From the NCBI RefSeq assembly GCF_036226465.1, contig NZ_CP108476.1, forward strand, positions 2,170,001 to 2,234,000: a stretch of 64,000 bases of DNA. The letters run 5' to 3'. A program made the position numbers and the translations under genes. Source of the stretch: Kitasatospora sp. NBC_01250 (GTDB lineage Bacteria > Actinomycetota > Actinomycetes > Streptomycetales > Streptomycetaceae). The notes beneath the pieces are model-generated. The model was not told the origin of the DNA and did no database searches. It saw only the letters and a list, made by a program, of their open reading frames with translations. This document shows positions 41,125-48,585 of this stretch, in pieces (within the stretch, counting starts at the first letter, position 1; each line of letters begins with the position of its first letter).

Positions 41125-41163
41125 GGATAGCTCATTGTTAGGTGAGCTAATAATGAGCTATCC
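41125..41163 (-). promoter_or_regulatory. Long AT-rich inverted repeat, probable operator of the ABC exporter
   Basis: GGATAGCTCATT (41125-41136) and its exact complement AATGAGCTATCC (41152-41163) flank a 15-base core containing TTAGGTGAGCTAA. Read on the minus strand, TAGCTCA occurs twice as a direct repeat 11 bases apart. The stretch is far more AT-rich than its surroundings and ends 31 bases before the exporter start. A terminator of the upstream SDR gene is the alternative, but the layered half-sites fit an operator better. Confidence 0.7.
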
Positions 41164-41206
41164 CCGAAAACCAGTGGCGCACCACCCGCATTCCGTGCGC
41201 CCCGGA

Positions 41207-41980
41207 TCAGTCCGTGCCGTAGCTGCGCGCCGCCTTGGTGGAGATCCCGCCGAAGCGGCCGGCCGGCAGGATCCGGGCCAGGGCCACCACGGCCTTGTAG
41301 CGCTTGCTCGGCACCGACAGGGTCCGCCCCCGGGCCAGGTCGCGCAACGCCTCGTCCACCACCCGCTCCGCGGACAGCCAGCCCCAGGCCGGCACGTTCT
41401 TGGTGCCCATCCCGGCCCGCTGGTGGAACTCGGTGCGGGTGAAGCCGGGGCACAGCGCCAGCAGCCGCACACCGCTGCCGGCCAGGTCGCGCGCCACGCC
41501 CTGGGTGAAGTTGACCATCCAGGCCTTGCTCGCCCCGTAGGTGCCGCGGGGCACGAAGGCCGCCACCGAGGCGACGTTCACCACCCCGCCGAAGCCGCGC
41601 TCGCGCATCCCGGGCAGCGCCGCGCTGGTCAGCCGCAGCACCGCCTCGATGTGCACCTTGACCATCTCCAGCTCCTGCTCCAGCGGGACGCTCAGGTAGC
41701 TGCCGCGGTTGCCGAAGCCGGCGTTGTTGACCAGGATGCCGACCGGCCGCTCGCCGTCCGAGAGGCGCTGCTCGACCGCGCCGATCCCCTCCTCGGTGGC
41801 CAGGTCGGCGGTGAGCACCTCGGCGTGCACGCCGAAGCGGGACTCCAGCTCCGCGGCGGCCTCGGTCAGCCGCTTGGTGTCGCGGGCGACCAGCACCAGG
41901 TCGTGGCCGTCCTTGGCCAGGCGGCGGGCGAAGGCGGCACCGATTCCGGCGGTCGCGCCGGTGATGAGGGCAGTTGTCAT
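41207..41980 (-). CDS. Short-chain dehydrogenase/reductase (classical SDR)
   Basis: A 257-residue protein with GATAGIGAAFARRLAKDG (cofactor loop), ILVNNAGFGNRG and the catalytic Ser, Tyr and Lys in VASVAAFVPRGTYGASKAWM. The GHDLVLVARDTKRL strand suggests NADP preference through the Arg after the strand. It resembles ketoacyl-reductase-like or DltE-like SDRs. The substrate is unknown. The gene is upstream of the exporter but separated from it by the inverted repeat. Confidence 0.9.
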   Translation of the reverse strand: MTTALITGATAGIGAAFARRLAKDGHDLVLVARDTKRLTEAAAELESRFGVHAEVLTADLATEEGIGAVEQRLSDGERPVGILVNNAGFGNRGSYLSVPLEQELEMVKVHIEAVLRLTSAALPGMRERGFGGVVNVASVAAFVPRGTYGASKAWMVNFTQGVARDLAGSGVRLLALCPGFTRTEFHQRAGMGTKNVPAWGWLSAERVVDEALRDLARGRTLSVPSKRYKAVVALARILPAGRFGGISTKAARSYGTD

Positions 41981-42097
41981 GGCGCGACCGTAGCGGGTCG
42001 CGCCGCTGATGGGCAGTCAGGGTCCGTGCCCGACGGTCCAGCGGGGCCCGGGCCGTCCGCCCCGGACGGTCAGGCCCGAGTCTTCAGCCCCGAACCG

Positions 42098-43147
42098 TCA
42101 GCCCCGGGCCGCGGCCGCGCGGGCCTTGAGCCGGGTCACCCGGCGCCGGTAGGCGCGGTGCACCCGCTGCAGCGCGACGAACTCCTCCATCCGGTTCGCC
42201 AGCGTCAGCTGGTACTTGACCCGTAGCGGGGCGCGCAGCGCGCGCAGCCGGTCGGTGCCGATCAGCCGCAGCAGCCGGCTGACGTGCTCCTGGTAGACCG
42301 CGCGGTAGGCCCGGTCGCCGTCCGGCACCCACCAGAAGAACATCGGGATCTCCTCGACCAGGCAGTTCTGGTCGTAGGAGCGCAGGTACTCGCGGAACTT
42401 CGGCTCGGGGCGGGCCAGCAGCCACTCGCGGACCAGCTCCATCGAGCGGACCCGGTCGGCCAGCCCGCGCGGGTTGGTGCGCCCCTGGGTGATCGACGGA
42501 TCGTCCAGCTCGCGCTCGCGCCAGTGGTAGATGTGGTCGGCGAGCACGTCCACGCTGACCGCGAGGTAGTGGTGCGGCACGCTGACCGGGGCGTCCTCGT
42601 AGAGGATGCCCTCGGGGTAGCGGATGCCGGCCGCGTCGAAGAAGCCGCGCCGGTAGACCTTGTTCCACGCGGTGCGGTCGGTGACCAGCGCCGGGAGCTC
42701 GGTCACGTGGGTCTTGAGGCGGGTCTGCCGGAACGGCTTGACGTGCGCGTTCGACTGGTAGGAGCCGGTCGAGCGGAACCGCAGCACGTTGCCGGCCACG
42801 AAGTCCGAGCCGGTCTGCTCCAGCGTGCTGATCATCAGCTGGTAGGCGCCGGGCGGCAGGCTGTCGTCGCTGTCCACGAAGGCCAGGAACTCGGTGCCCT
42901 CGGTCAGGTTGCGCCAGCCGGTGTTGCGGGCCGCGCCGAGGCCCTTGTTCTGCTGGCGGACCAGCCGGAACCGCGCGTCCTCGGCGGCGAACGCCTCGGC
43001 GATCGCCGCACTGGAGTCGGTCGAGCCGTCGTCCACCATGACGCACTCGAAGTCGCGGAACGTCTGGGCGGCGATCGAGTCGAGGCACTCCTGGAGGTAG
43101 CGCTCGACGTTGTAGATCGGGACGACGACGGACAGGCGGGGGGCCAT
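42098..43147 (-). CDS. Family 2 glycosyltransferase, second copy type
   Basis: A 349-residue GT-A enzyme: SVVVPIYNVERYLQECLDSI, FECVMVDDGSTDSSAAIAEA, QNKGLGAARNTGWRN and FLAFVDSDDSLPPGAYQLMI. The C-terminal half has RTAWNKVYRRGFFDAAGIRY and PEGILYEDAPVSVPHHYLAV, the same layout as the enzyme at 37385-38455. The two are probably paralogues acting on related cell-surface polymers such as teichoic-acid-like chains. It is not overlapped by neighbours. Confidence 0.9.
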   Translation of the reverse strand: MAPRLSVVVPIYNVERYLQECLDSIAAQTFRDFECVMVDDGSTDSSAAIAEAFAAEDARFRLVRQQNKGLGAARNTGWRNLTEGTEFLAFVDSDDSLPPGAYQLMISTLEQTGSDFVAGNVLRFRSTGSYQSNAHVKPFRQTRLKTHVTELPALVTDRTAWNKVYRRGFFDAAGIRYPEGILYEDAPVSVPHHYLAVSVDVLADHIYHWRERELDDPSITQGRTNPRGLADRVRSMELVREWLLARPEPKFREYLRSYDQNCLVEEIPMFFWWVPDGDRAYRAVYQEHVSRLLRLIGTDRLRALRAPLRVKYQLTLANRMEEFVALQRVHRAYRRRVTRLKARAAAARG

Positions 43148-43236
43148 CGGCTGCGCGGGCCTTTCGATCAGGGGTGTGCCCAGATCCTACCGTCCGGCCC
43201 GTCGCCTCCTCCCCCGCCCACCGTCGCCGACAGGAG

Positions 43237-44127
43237 CTACCCCCGCACGCTGCGCGAGGCCTCGTCGGCCGCCCCGCCCGCGCCGACCGGGCGCAGCCGG
43301 GCCGCGGCGGTGGCCGCCAGCCGGGGCGCGAGGCGGGCCACCTCGCGGGAGCCGACCGCGGCGACCAGCGGCGGCAGCAGCCAGCGGACCGGCTGCATGC
43401 CGCGCAGCCAGGCCTGGGCGTAGACGTGCGCCGAGCGGCGGGCGATGCCGGCCACCAGCCGGTCCACGGCCGGCTCGATCGGGTAGGTGCGGTTGGCCGG
43501 CCAGGGCAGCTTGGCCCGCATCTCGCGCAGCACGTCGTCCTGGTCGGCCCCGCGCACCATGTCGGTGTCGGTCCAGCTCAGGTAGCCGACCCCGACCCGC
43601 ACCTGCTGGTACGCGACCTCGGCGCGCAGCGCATGGGCGAACGCCTCGACGCCCGCCTTGCTCGCGCAGTAGGCGCTCATCAGCGGCGCGGGGGTGATCG
43701 CGGCCAGCGAGGCGATCTGCAGCAGGTAGCCCTGGCTCTCGATCAGCGCGGGTAGGAAGGCCCGCGCGGTGGTCACGCTGCCGAGCAGGTTGACCTCGAT
43801 CACCCGGTTGTAGGCCGCCGGATCGCTGTCCAGCAGCGGGCCGCCGATCGCGATGCCGGCGTTGGCCACCACCGTGTCGATCCGCCCGTACCGCTCCTTG
43901 ACCTGCTGGGCCACCGCGCTGAGCGCGACCAGGTCGGTGACGTCGGCCTCCCAGGCGGAGGCCTCGGGGCCGCACTGCTCGGCGACCGTCTTGAGTTCGG
44001 CCGGCTCCAGGCCGACCAGCGCCACCCGGGCGCCGCGATCGGCCAGCTTGCGGGCCATCAGCGCCCCCAGCCCCCGGGCCGCGCCGGTGACGACGACGAC
44101 CTGTGCGTGCAACGGCGGAACGGTCAT
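43237..44127 (-). CDS. SDR family oxidoreductase of the BVMO operon
   Basis: A 296-residue SDR with VVVTGAARGLGALMARKLAD, VVANAGIAIGGPL and the active-site Ser, Tyr and Lys in IASLAAITPAPLMSAYCASK. The C-terminal 90 residues (WLRGMQPVRWLLPPLVAAVG) are hydrophobic and may touch the membrane, as in mycobacterial SadH-like proteins. It overlaps the hydrolase gene by four bases and ends the three-gene operon. It should oxidise or reduce an alcohol/ketone next to the Baeyer-Villiger step. Confidence 0.9.
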   Translation of the reverse strand: MTVPPLHAQVVVVTGAARGLGALMARKLADRGARVALVGLEPAELKTVAEQCGPEASAWEADVTDLVALSAVAQQVKERYGRIDTVVANAGIAIGGPLLDSDPAAYNRVIEVNLLGSVTTARAFLPALIESQGYLLQIASLAAITPAPLMSAYCASKAGVEAFAHALRAEVAYQQVRVGVGYLSWTDTDMVRGADQDDVLREMRAKLPWPANRTYPIEPAVDRLVAGIARRSAHVYAQAWLRGMQPVRWLLPPLVAAVGSREVARLAPRLAATAAARLRPVGAGGAADEASRSVRG

Positions 44128-45044
44128 GCGACTTCGGTCCTCTCGCTGGTCAGATGGGTGCGCACGAGGCGGCGGAGCTCCGCGGCGACCTCGTCGGGGC
44201 GTTCGATCGGCGCCATGTGGCCGACGCCCGGCAGTTCCTGCAGGCCGTCGGGGCGGCGCAGTGCGGCGTACATGGCGTGCGCGTGCGGCGGCGGGGTGAG
44301 CTTGTCACGGCTGCCGACCATGATCGCGGTGGGCGCCTCCAGCATCGTCAGACCGGGGCGCACGTCCAGGTCGCCGAGCATCCGCGCGGCGCCCGAGCGC
44401 ACCCCGGCGGGGCAGGCGTGCACGATCTCGGCGCAGGCGGCGACCTGTGCGGCGGTCGCGCCCGGGCCCATCGTGCCCTGCTTGAGCAGCGCCTTGGAGA
44501 GCGCGCTGACCGGCCCCATCGGCAGGGCGGACTGCAGCACGTGCCGGTGCAGCGCCCGGCGCAGCGCGGGCGGGCGGACGAAGGGCGGCAGCACCCGCAG
44601 GTGGTCGGTGAGGTCGCTCGCGCCGGTGCTGCACAGCAGCACCGCCGCCGTCCGCGCGGCCACCGCGCGGCGCCCGCCGGCCGCCATGACGGTCATCCCG
44701 CCCATGCTGTGGCCGGCCAGCACGGCCCGCCGGCCCTCGGGGACGAGCCGGGTGACCACGGCCTGCAGGTCCTCGGCCAGCGCTCTGGTGCTGTAGCCGG
44801 CTCTGCCGACCGGGATGTCGCTGCGGCCGTGGCCGCGCTGGTCGTAGGCGATCACCTGGTGGTCGGCGGCCAGCCGGTGCACCACCGGGGCCCAGAAGGC
44901 GGTGTTGCAGGTCCAGCCGTGCACCAGCACCACGATCGGCGACCCGGACGGGCCGAAGGTCTCGGCGTTCAGCCAGCTGCCGTCGGCGGAGCGCACCCGC
45001 AGCCGCTGCACCGGCTCGGGCAGGACGAATTCGGACCGGCTCAC
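44124..45044 (-). CDS. Alpha/beta hydrolase of the BVMO operon
   Basis: A 306-residue hydrolase with VVLVHGWTCNTAFWAPVVHR (oxyanion loop), YDQRGHGRSD, nucleophile elbow LAGHSMGGMTVMAA and the catalytic His in LPGVGHMAPIERPDEV. It could hydrolyse the ester or lactone produced by the monooxygenase encoded just upstream. The GTG start is supported by GAGGAGG and overlaps the monooxygenase stop by four bases. Confidence 0.92.
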   Translation of the reverse strand: MSRSEFVLPEPVQRLRVRSADGSWLNAETFGPSGSPIVVLVHGWTCNTAFWAPVVHRLAADHQVIAYDQRGHGRSDIPVGRAGYSTRALAEDLQAVVTRLVPEGRRAVLAGHSMGGMTVMAAGGRRAVAARTAAVLLCSTGASDLTDHLRVLPPFVRPPALRRALHRHVLQSALPMGPVSALSKALLKQGTMGPGATAAQVAACAEIVHACPAGVRSGAARMLGDLDVRPGLTMLEAPTAIMVGSRDKLTPPPHAHAMYAALRRPDGLQELPGVGHMAPIERPDEVAAELRRLVRTHLTSERTEVA

Positions 45045-46627
45045 GCGCGGACCTCCTCGGCGTCGGCGTCGGCGTCGGCAGCGGCGGTGGCGGTGGCCTC
45101 GGCAGCGGCGGTGGCGGGCAGCCGGCGCTTGATCAGCTCGTACTCGGCCAGGTCGACGCGGCGGGTGGCGCGGCGGAAGGCGCCGGTGGAGCCGGGCCAG
45201 AGCGTGGTGTTCTTGCCGTCCTCGGTCAGGTACCAGCTGCGGCAGCCGCCGGTGGTCCACACCGTGCGCGACATCCGGTGCTGGAGCCGCTGGTTCCAGT
45301 GCCGCTGGGCGCGCTCGGTGGGCTGCAGGGCCGTCGCGCCCACCGAGCGCAGTGTGGTCAGCGCGTCGACGAGGTAGTTCAGCTGCGACTCGATCATCAG
45401 GATCATCGAGCTGTTGCCCAGGCCCGTGTTGGGGCCGATCACGAAGAAGAGGTTGGGGAAGCCGCGCACGGTGGAGCCGCGCAGCGCCTCCATGCCCTCC
45501 TTCCACACCTCGGCCAGGTTGCGCCCGTCGGCGCCGAAGACCCGGGCGCCGATCGGCATGTCGGTGACATGGAAGCCGGTGCCGAAGATGATCACGTCGG
45601 CCTGGTGCTCGCTGCCGTCGGCGGCCACCAGGGTCGAGCCGCGCACCTCGCGCAGCCCCGCGGTCACCTCGCTGTTGGGTGCGGCCAGCGCCGGGTAGTA
45701 GGTCTGGCTGAGCAGGATCCGCTTGCAGCCGATCCGGTAGTCGGGGGTGAGCCTGGCCCGCAGCGCGGGGTCGCCGACCTGCTGGGCCAGGTGCCGCAGG
45801 GCGAGCTTCTGGACCAGCTTCAGCGTGCCAGGGCGGCGCACGAAGGCGTCCACCTGCAGCTCGCGGACCGCGAACAGCGCCGCCCGGCGCAGCGCGGTGG
45901 TGGCCGGCACCGCGCGGTGCAACCGCTTCTCCAGGGCGCTGATCTCCCGGTCCAGCTTCGGCAGCACCCAGCCGGGGGTGCGCTGGAAGAGCGTGAGGCG
46001 GGCCGCCTTCGGCTGGATCTCGGGCACGATCTGGACCGCCGAGGCGCCGGTGCCGACCACCGCGACCCGCTTGCCGGCGAGGTCCAGCCCGTGGTCCCAC
46101 TGCGAGGAGTGGAAGACCTGCCCGGGGAAGGCGTCCAGGCCCGGCAGCTCGGGGATCTGCGGGTCGGAGAGCGGGCCGGTGGCGGAGACCAGCGCGTCGG
46201 CGGTCCACTCCCCGCCGGTGGTGGTGATCCGCCAGCGGGTGTGCGCGCTCTCCCAGCGGGCCTCGGTGACCTCGTGATGGAAGCGCAGGTGCGGGCGCAG
46301 GCCGAAGGTGTCGGTGACCTGCTCCAGGTAGGCGCGGATGTCGCCCTGGCCGGAGAAGCTGCGCGGCCAGTCGGGGTTGAGTGCGAAGGAGAAGGAGTAG
46401 AGGTGCGAGGGCACGTCGCAGGCGCAGCCGGGGTAGCTGTTGTCCCGCCAGGTGCCGCCGACCGAGCCGGCGCGCTCCAGGATCACGAAGTCGGTGATCC
46501 CGGCGCGGCGCAGCCGGACGCCGGCGCCGATGCCGCCGAAGCCCGAGCCGATCACGGCGACGGCGACATGCTGGGTGGCGTCGGGCGCCTTGGGCCGGGT
46601 GCGTTGCGCGGACTTGCTGGCAGCCAT
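45041..46627 (-). CDS. Flavin-containing Baeyer-Villiger-type monooxygenase
   Basis: A 528-residue FAD/NADPH enzyme. It shows AVIGSGFGGIGAGVRLRRAG (FAD site), GSVGGTWRDNSYPGCACDVP, SGPLSDP-type ATGPLSDPQIPELPG, the fingerprint-like FHSSQWDHGLDLAGKRVAVV and GTGASAVQIVPEI (NADPH site). It inserts oxygen into ketones to give esters, or oxidises other soft centres. The tail has a short Ala/Asp repeat encoded by hexanucleotide repeats. The operon monooxygenase-hydrolase-SDR resembles mymA-lipR-Rv3085 of Mycobacterium tuberculosis. Confidence 0.92.
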   Translation of the reverse strand: MAASKSAQRTRPKAPDATQHVAVAVIGSGFGGIGAGVRLRRAGITDFVILERAGSVGGTWRDNSYPGCACDVPSHLYSFSFALNPDWPRSFSGQGDIRAYLEQVTDTFGLRPHLRFHHEVTEARWESAHTRWRITTTGGEWTADALVSATGPLSDPQIPELPGLDAFPGQVFHSSQWDHGLDLAGKRVAVVGTGASAVQIVPEIQPKAARLTLFQRTPGWVLPKLDREISALEKRLHRAVPATTALRRAALFAVRELQVDAFVRRPGTLKLVQKLALRHLAQQVGDPALRARLTPDYRIGCKRILLSQTYYPALAAPNSEVTAGLREVRGSTLVAADGSEHQADVIIFGTGFHVTDMPIGARVFGADGRNLAEVWKEGMEALRGSTVRGFPNLFFVIGPNTGLGNSSMILMIESQLNYLVDALTTLRSVGATALQPTERAQRHWNQRLQHRMSRTVWTTGGCRSWYLTEDGKNTTLWPGSTGAFRRATRRVDLAEYELIKRRLPATAAAEATATAAADADADAEEVRA

Positions 46628-46675
46628 GCGGCGAGTCCTCTCTCGGGGACGCCTAAGCGTATGAGGATCAATCGC

Positions 46676-46716
46676 GCCAGTGATTACTGGCATGATTGGC
46701 AGGGTAGCTGTTGACA
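46676..46716. promoter_or_regulatory. Divergent control region of the BVMO operon and MerR gene
   Basis: GCCAGT (46676-46681) and ACTGGC (46686-46691) are a perfect inverted repeat with a four-base loop. TTGACA (46711-46716) is a consensus -35 hexamer reading toward the MerR gene, and GACAGCGTGTC overlaps it as a second small inverted repeat. The sites sit in an AT-richer patch between the two genes. Confidence 0.5.
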
Positions 46717-46778
46717 GCGTGTCTAGGAAGACGTCCGACCGCGCCGGTTCCGCCGCCCCCGCGCCCTATGCTGACGGC

Positions 46779-47534
46779 GTGGCGGAGATCGAGAACGAAG
46801 CGGCCGGCCCGCGCGAGTACCGGGTGGCGGAGCTGGCCGCAGCCGCCGGCATCACCACCCGCACGCTGCGCTTCTACCGCGAGCGCAAACTGCTGCCGCC
46901 GCCGCGCCGGGAGGGCCGGATCGCCTGGTACGGCGAGGCGCACCTGGCCCGGCTACGGGTGATCGCCGAGCTCCTGGAGCGCGGCCACACCCTGGGCGGC
47001 ATCGCGGAGCTGATCGGCGCGGGCGAGAGCGGGCGGGACGTCGCGGAGCTGATCGGCCTGGCGGCGGCCATCATCTCCCCCTGGTCGGACGAGACCCCGG
47101 TCTCGCTCGACTGGGACGAGCTGCGCACGGCCTTCGGCGACCAGCTCACCGAGGCCAACACCGCCGAGTCGCTGGCCCAGGGTTACATCACCGTCTCCGA
47201 GGACGGCATCACCCACGTCAGCCGCCGCCTGATGGACGCCACCACCGCGCTGATCGCCGAGGGCATCCCGCTGGCCGCGGTGCTGGACGCCAGCCGCAAG
47301 GCGCAGGAGTACGCGGACGCGGTGGCCGAGGTCTTCGTCGGCCTGATCCGCGATCAGCTGCTCGGCGCGCTCGCCGGCGAGGAGCCGCTGCCGCCCGGCG
47401 AGGCCGCCCACCTCACCGAGGCGCTGACCCGGATCCGCCCGCTGGCCCGCACCGTCGCGGACGCCCAGTTCGGCCTGGCCCTGGACCGCCGGGTGCACGC
47501 CGAGTACGACGAGGTGCTGCGCCGCCGCCGCTGA
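46779..47534 (+). CDS. MerR family transcriptional regulator
   Basis: A 251-residue regulator with the MerR winged helix: YRVAELAAAAGITTRTLRFY, RERKLLPPPRREGRIAWYGE and HLARLRVIAELLERGHTLGG. A longer C-terminal effector domain of unknown specificity follows. No cysteine metal-site pattern is seen, so it probably binds an organic effector. The GTG at 46779 places the start just before the DNA-binding domain; an earlier in-frame ATG lies across the control region. The divergent BVMO operon is the likely target. Confidence 0.88.
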   Translation: MAEIENEAAGPREYRVAELAAAAGITTRTLRFYRERKLLPPPRREGRIAWYGEAHLARLRVIAELLERGHTLGGIAELIGAGESGRDVAELIGLAAAIISPWSDETPVSLDWDELRTAFGDQLTEANTAESLAQGYITVSEDGITHVSRRLMDATTALIAEGIPLAAVLDASRKAQEYADAVAEVFVGLIRDQLLGALAGEEPLPPGEAAHLTEALTRIRPLARTVADAQFGLALDRRVHAEYDEVLRRRR

Positions 47535-47536
47535 CC

Positions 47537-47629
47537 TCAGAGGTCCCAGCTGCGGGCCGCCGCCCAGCGCTCCATGGTGTGCCGGTCCACCACCGGCTGA
47601 CCGCAGCACCACCGCCGCCCCTCGGACGG
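47537..47629 (-). pseudogene. Short coding-like remnant with a Cys-Cys zinc-ribbon-like stretch
   Basis: Thirty codons reading PSEGRRWCCGQPVVDRHTME to a TGA stop have G or C at almost every third position, but no start codon precedes them in frame and the bias stops upstream. It may be the end of a truncated or frameshifted small protein, as GTG at the edge lies in another frame. The rest of the 47535-47710 gap shows only the GGGAG site of the next gene. Confidence 0.3.
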
Positions 47630-47710
47630 CCCGGGTCCACTCCCTGGTCGGCGCAGGTCGGATCGGTGCGGGCGTGCGAGAGTGGTCCCGAGTGAAGGGA
47701 GCGCACCGGC

Positions 47711-48520
47711 GTGCTGATGGAGAAGGTGGCCGAGATCCTCACCGAGGCCGCGGCCCAGGCCGTCGAGCCGCGCTTCCGGGCGCTGGCGGCCGGCGAGGTG
47801 ATGGAGAAGGCCCCCGGCGACGTGGTGACCATCGCCGACCGGGAGGCCGAGGCGATCATCACCCGTCGGCTGCAGGAGCTGCTGCCGCTGCCGGTGGTCG
47901 GCGAGGAGGCGGTGGCCGCCGACCCCGCGCTCGCCCTGGCGCTGCACAACGAGCCCGCCTGCTGGCTGGTCGACCCGGTCGACGGCACCGCCAACTTCGT
48001 CGCCGGGCGGCCGGACTTCGCTGTGATGGCCTCGCTGGTGCGCGACGGCCAGGCGGTGGCTGCCTGGATCTGGCAGCCGATGACCCGCACCGCCTACGCC
48101 GCCGAGCTGGGCGCCGGCGCCTGGCGCGACGGGCACCGGCTGACCCGGGCCCCGGCACCCGCCGACCCCGCCCGCTGGCGCGGCTCGGTCAAGCCCTACC
48201 TGCGCCGCCCGGAGCACTTCCCCGGCCTCGCCCCCGACTCCAGCGCCTTCGGCGAGCTGACCCCGGGGCGGCGCGCGGCGGGCATGGAGTACCCGCTGCT
48301 CGCCGACGGCGCGTTGGACTTCCTGCTGTACTGGCGCACCCTCCCCTGGGACCACGCCCCCGGCTCGCTGCTGGTGCGCGAGGCCGGCGGCGTCTCGGCC
48401 CGGCTGGACGGCACCCCCTACCGCGCCGACCCGCCGGGCGGCGCGGACGGACTGCTGGTCGCCTGCGACCCGCAGACCTGGGAGCGCACCCGGGCGCTCC
48501 TGCTCGGCCTGGAGAACTGA
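47711..48520 (+). CDS. Inositol monophosphatase family protein
   Basis: A 269-residue phosphatase with the metal-binding set: PVVGEEAV (Glu pair), VDPVDGTANFVAGRPDFAVM and WDHAPGSLLVREAGG. It removes phosphate from a sugar or inositol phosphate with Mg2+. The closing WDxAAG motif reads WDHAPG. The GTG start has GGGAG ten bases upstream; the ATG six bases later is the alternative. The true substrate may be histidinol phosphate, fructose-1,6-bisphosphate or inositol phosphate. Confidence 0.9.
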   Translation: MLMEKVAEILTEAAAQAVEPRFRALAAGEVMEKAPGDVVTIADREAEAIITRRLQELLPLPVVGEEAVAADPALALALHNEPACWLVDPVDGTANFVAGRPDFAVMASLVRDGQAVAAWIWQPMTRTAYAAELGAGAWRDGHRLTRAPAPADPARWRGSVKPYLRRPEHFPGLAPDSSAFGELTPGRRAAGMEYPLLADGALDFLLYWRTLPWDHAPGSLLVREAGGVSARLDGTPYRADPPGGADGLLVACDPQTWERTRALLLGLEN

Positions 48521-48585
48521 GCCCGGGGAGCCGGGCCCGGCCCTCGCCGCTCCACCCGCAGACCACGCGGGCCTCCGGGCCGGCC

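Noticed and set aside
45047..45120. Short GGCGTC/GGCAGC repeats at the BVMO 3' end
   Set aside because: They encode a low-complexity Ala/Asp tail and look like slippage, not a separate element.
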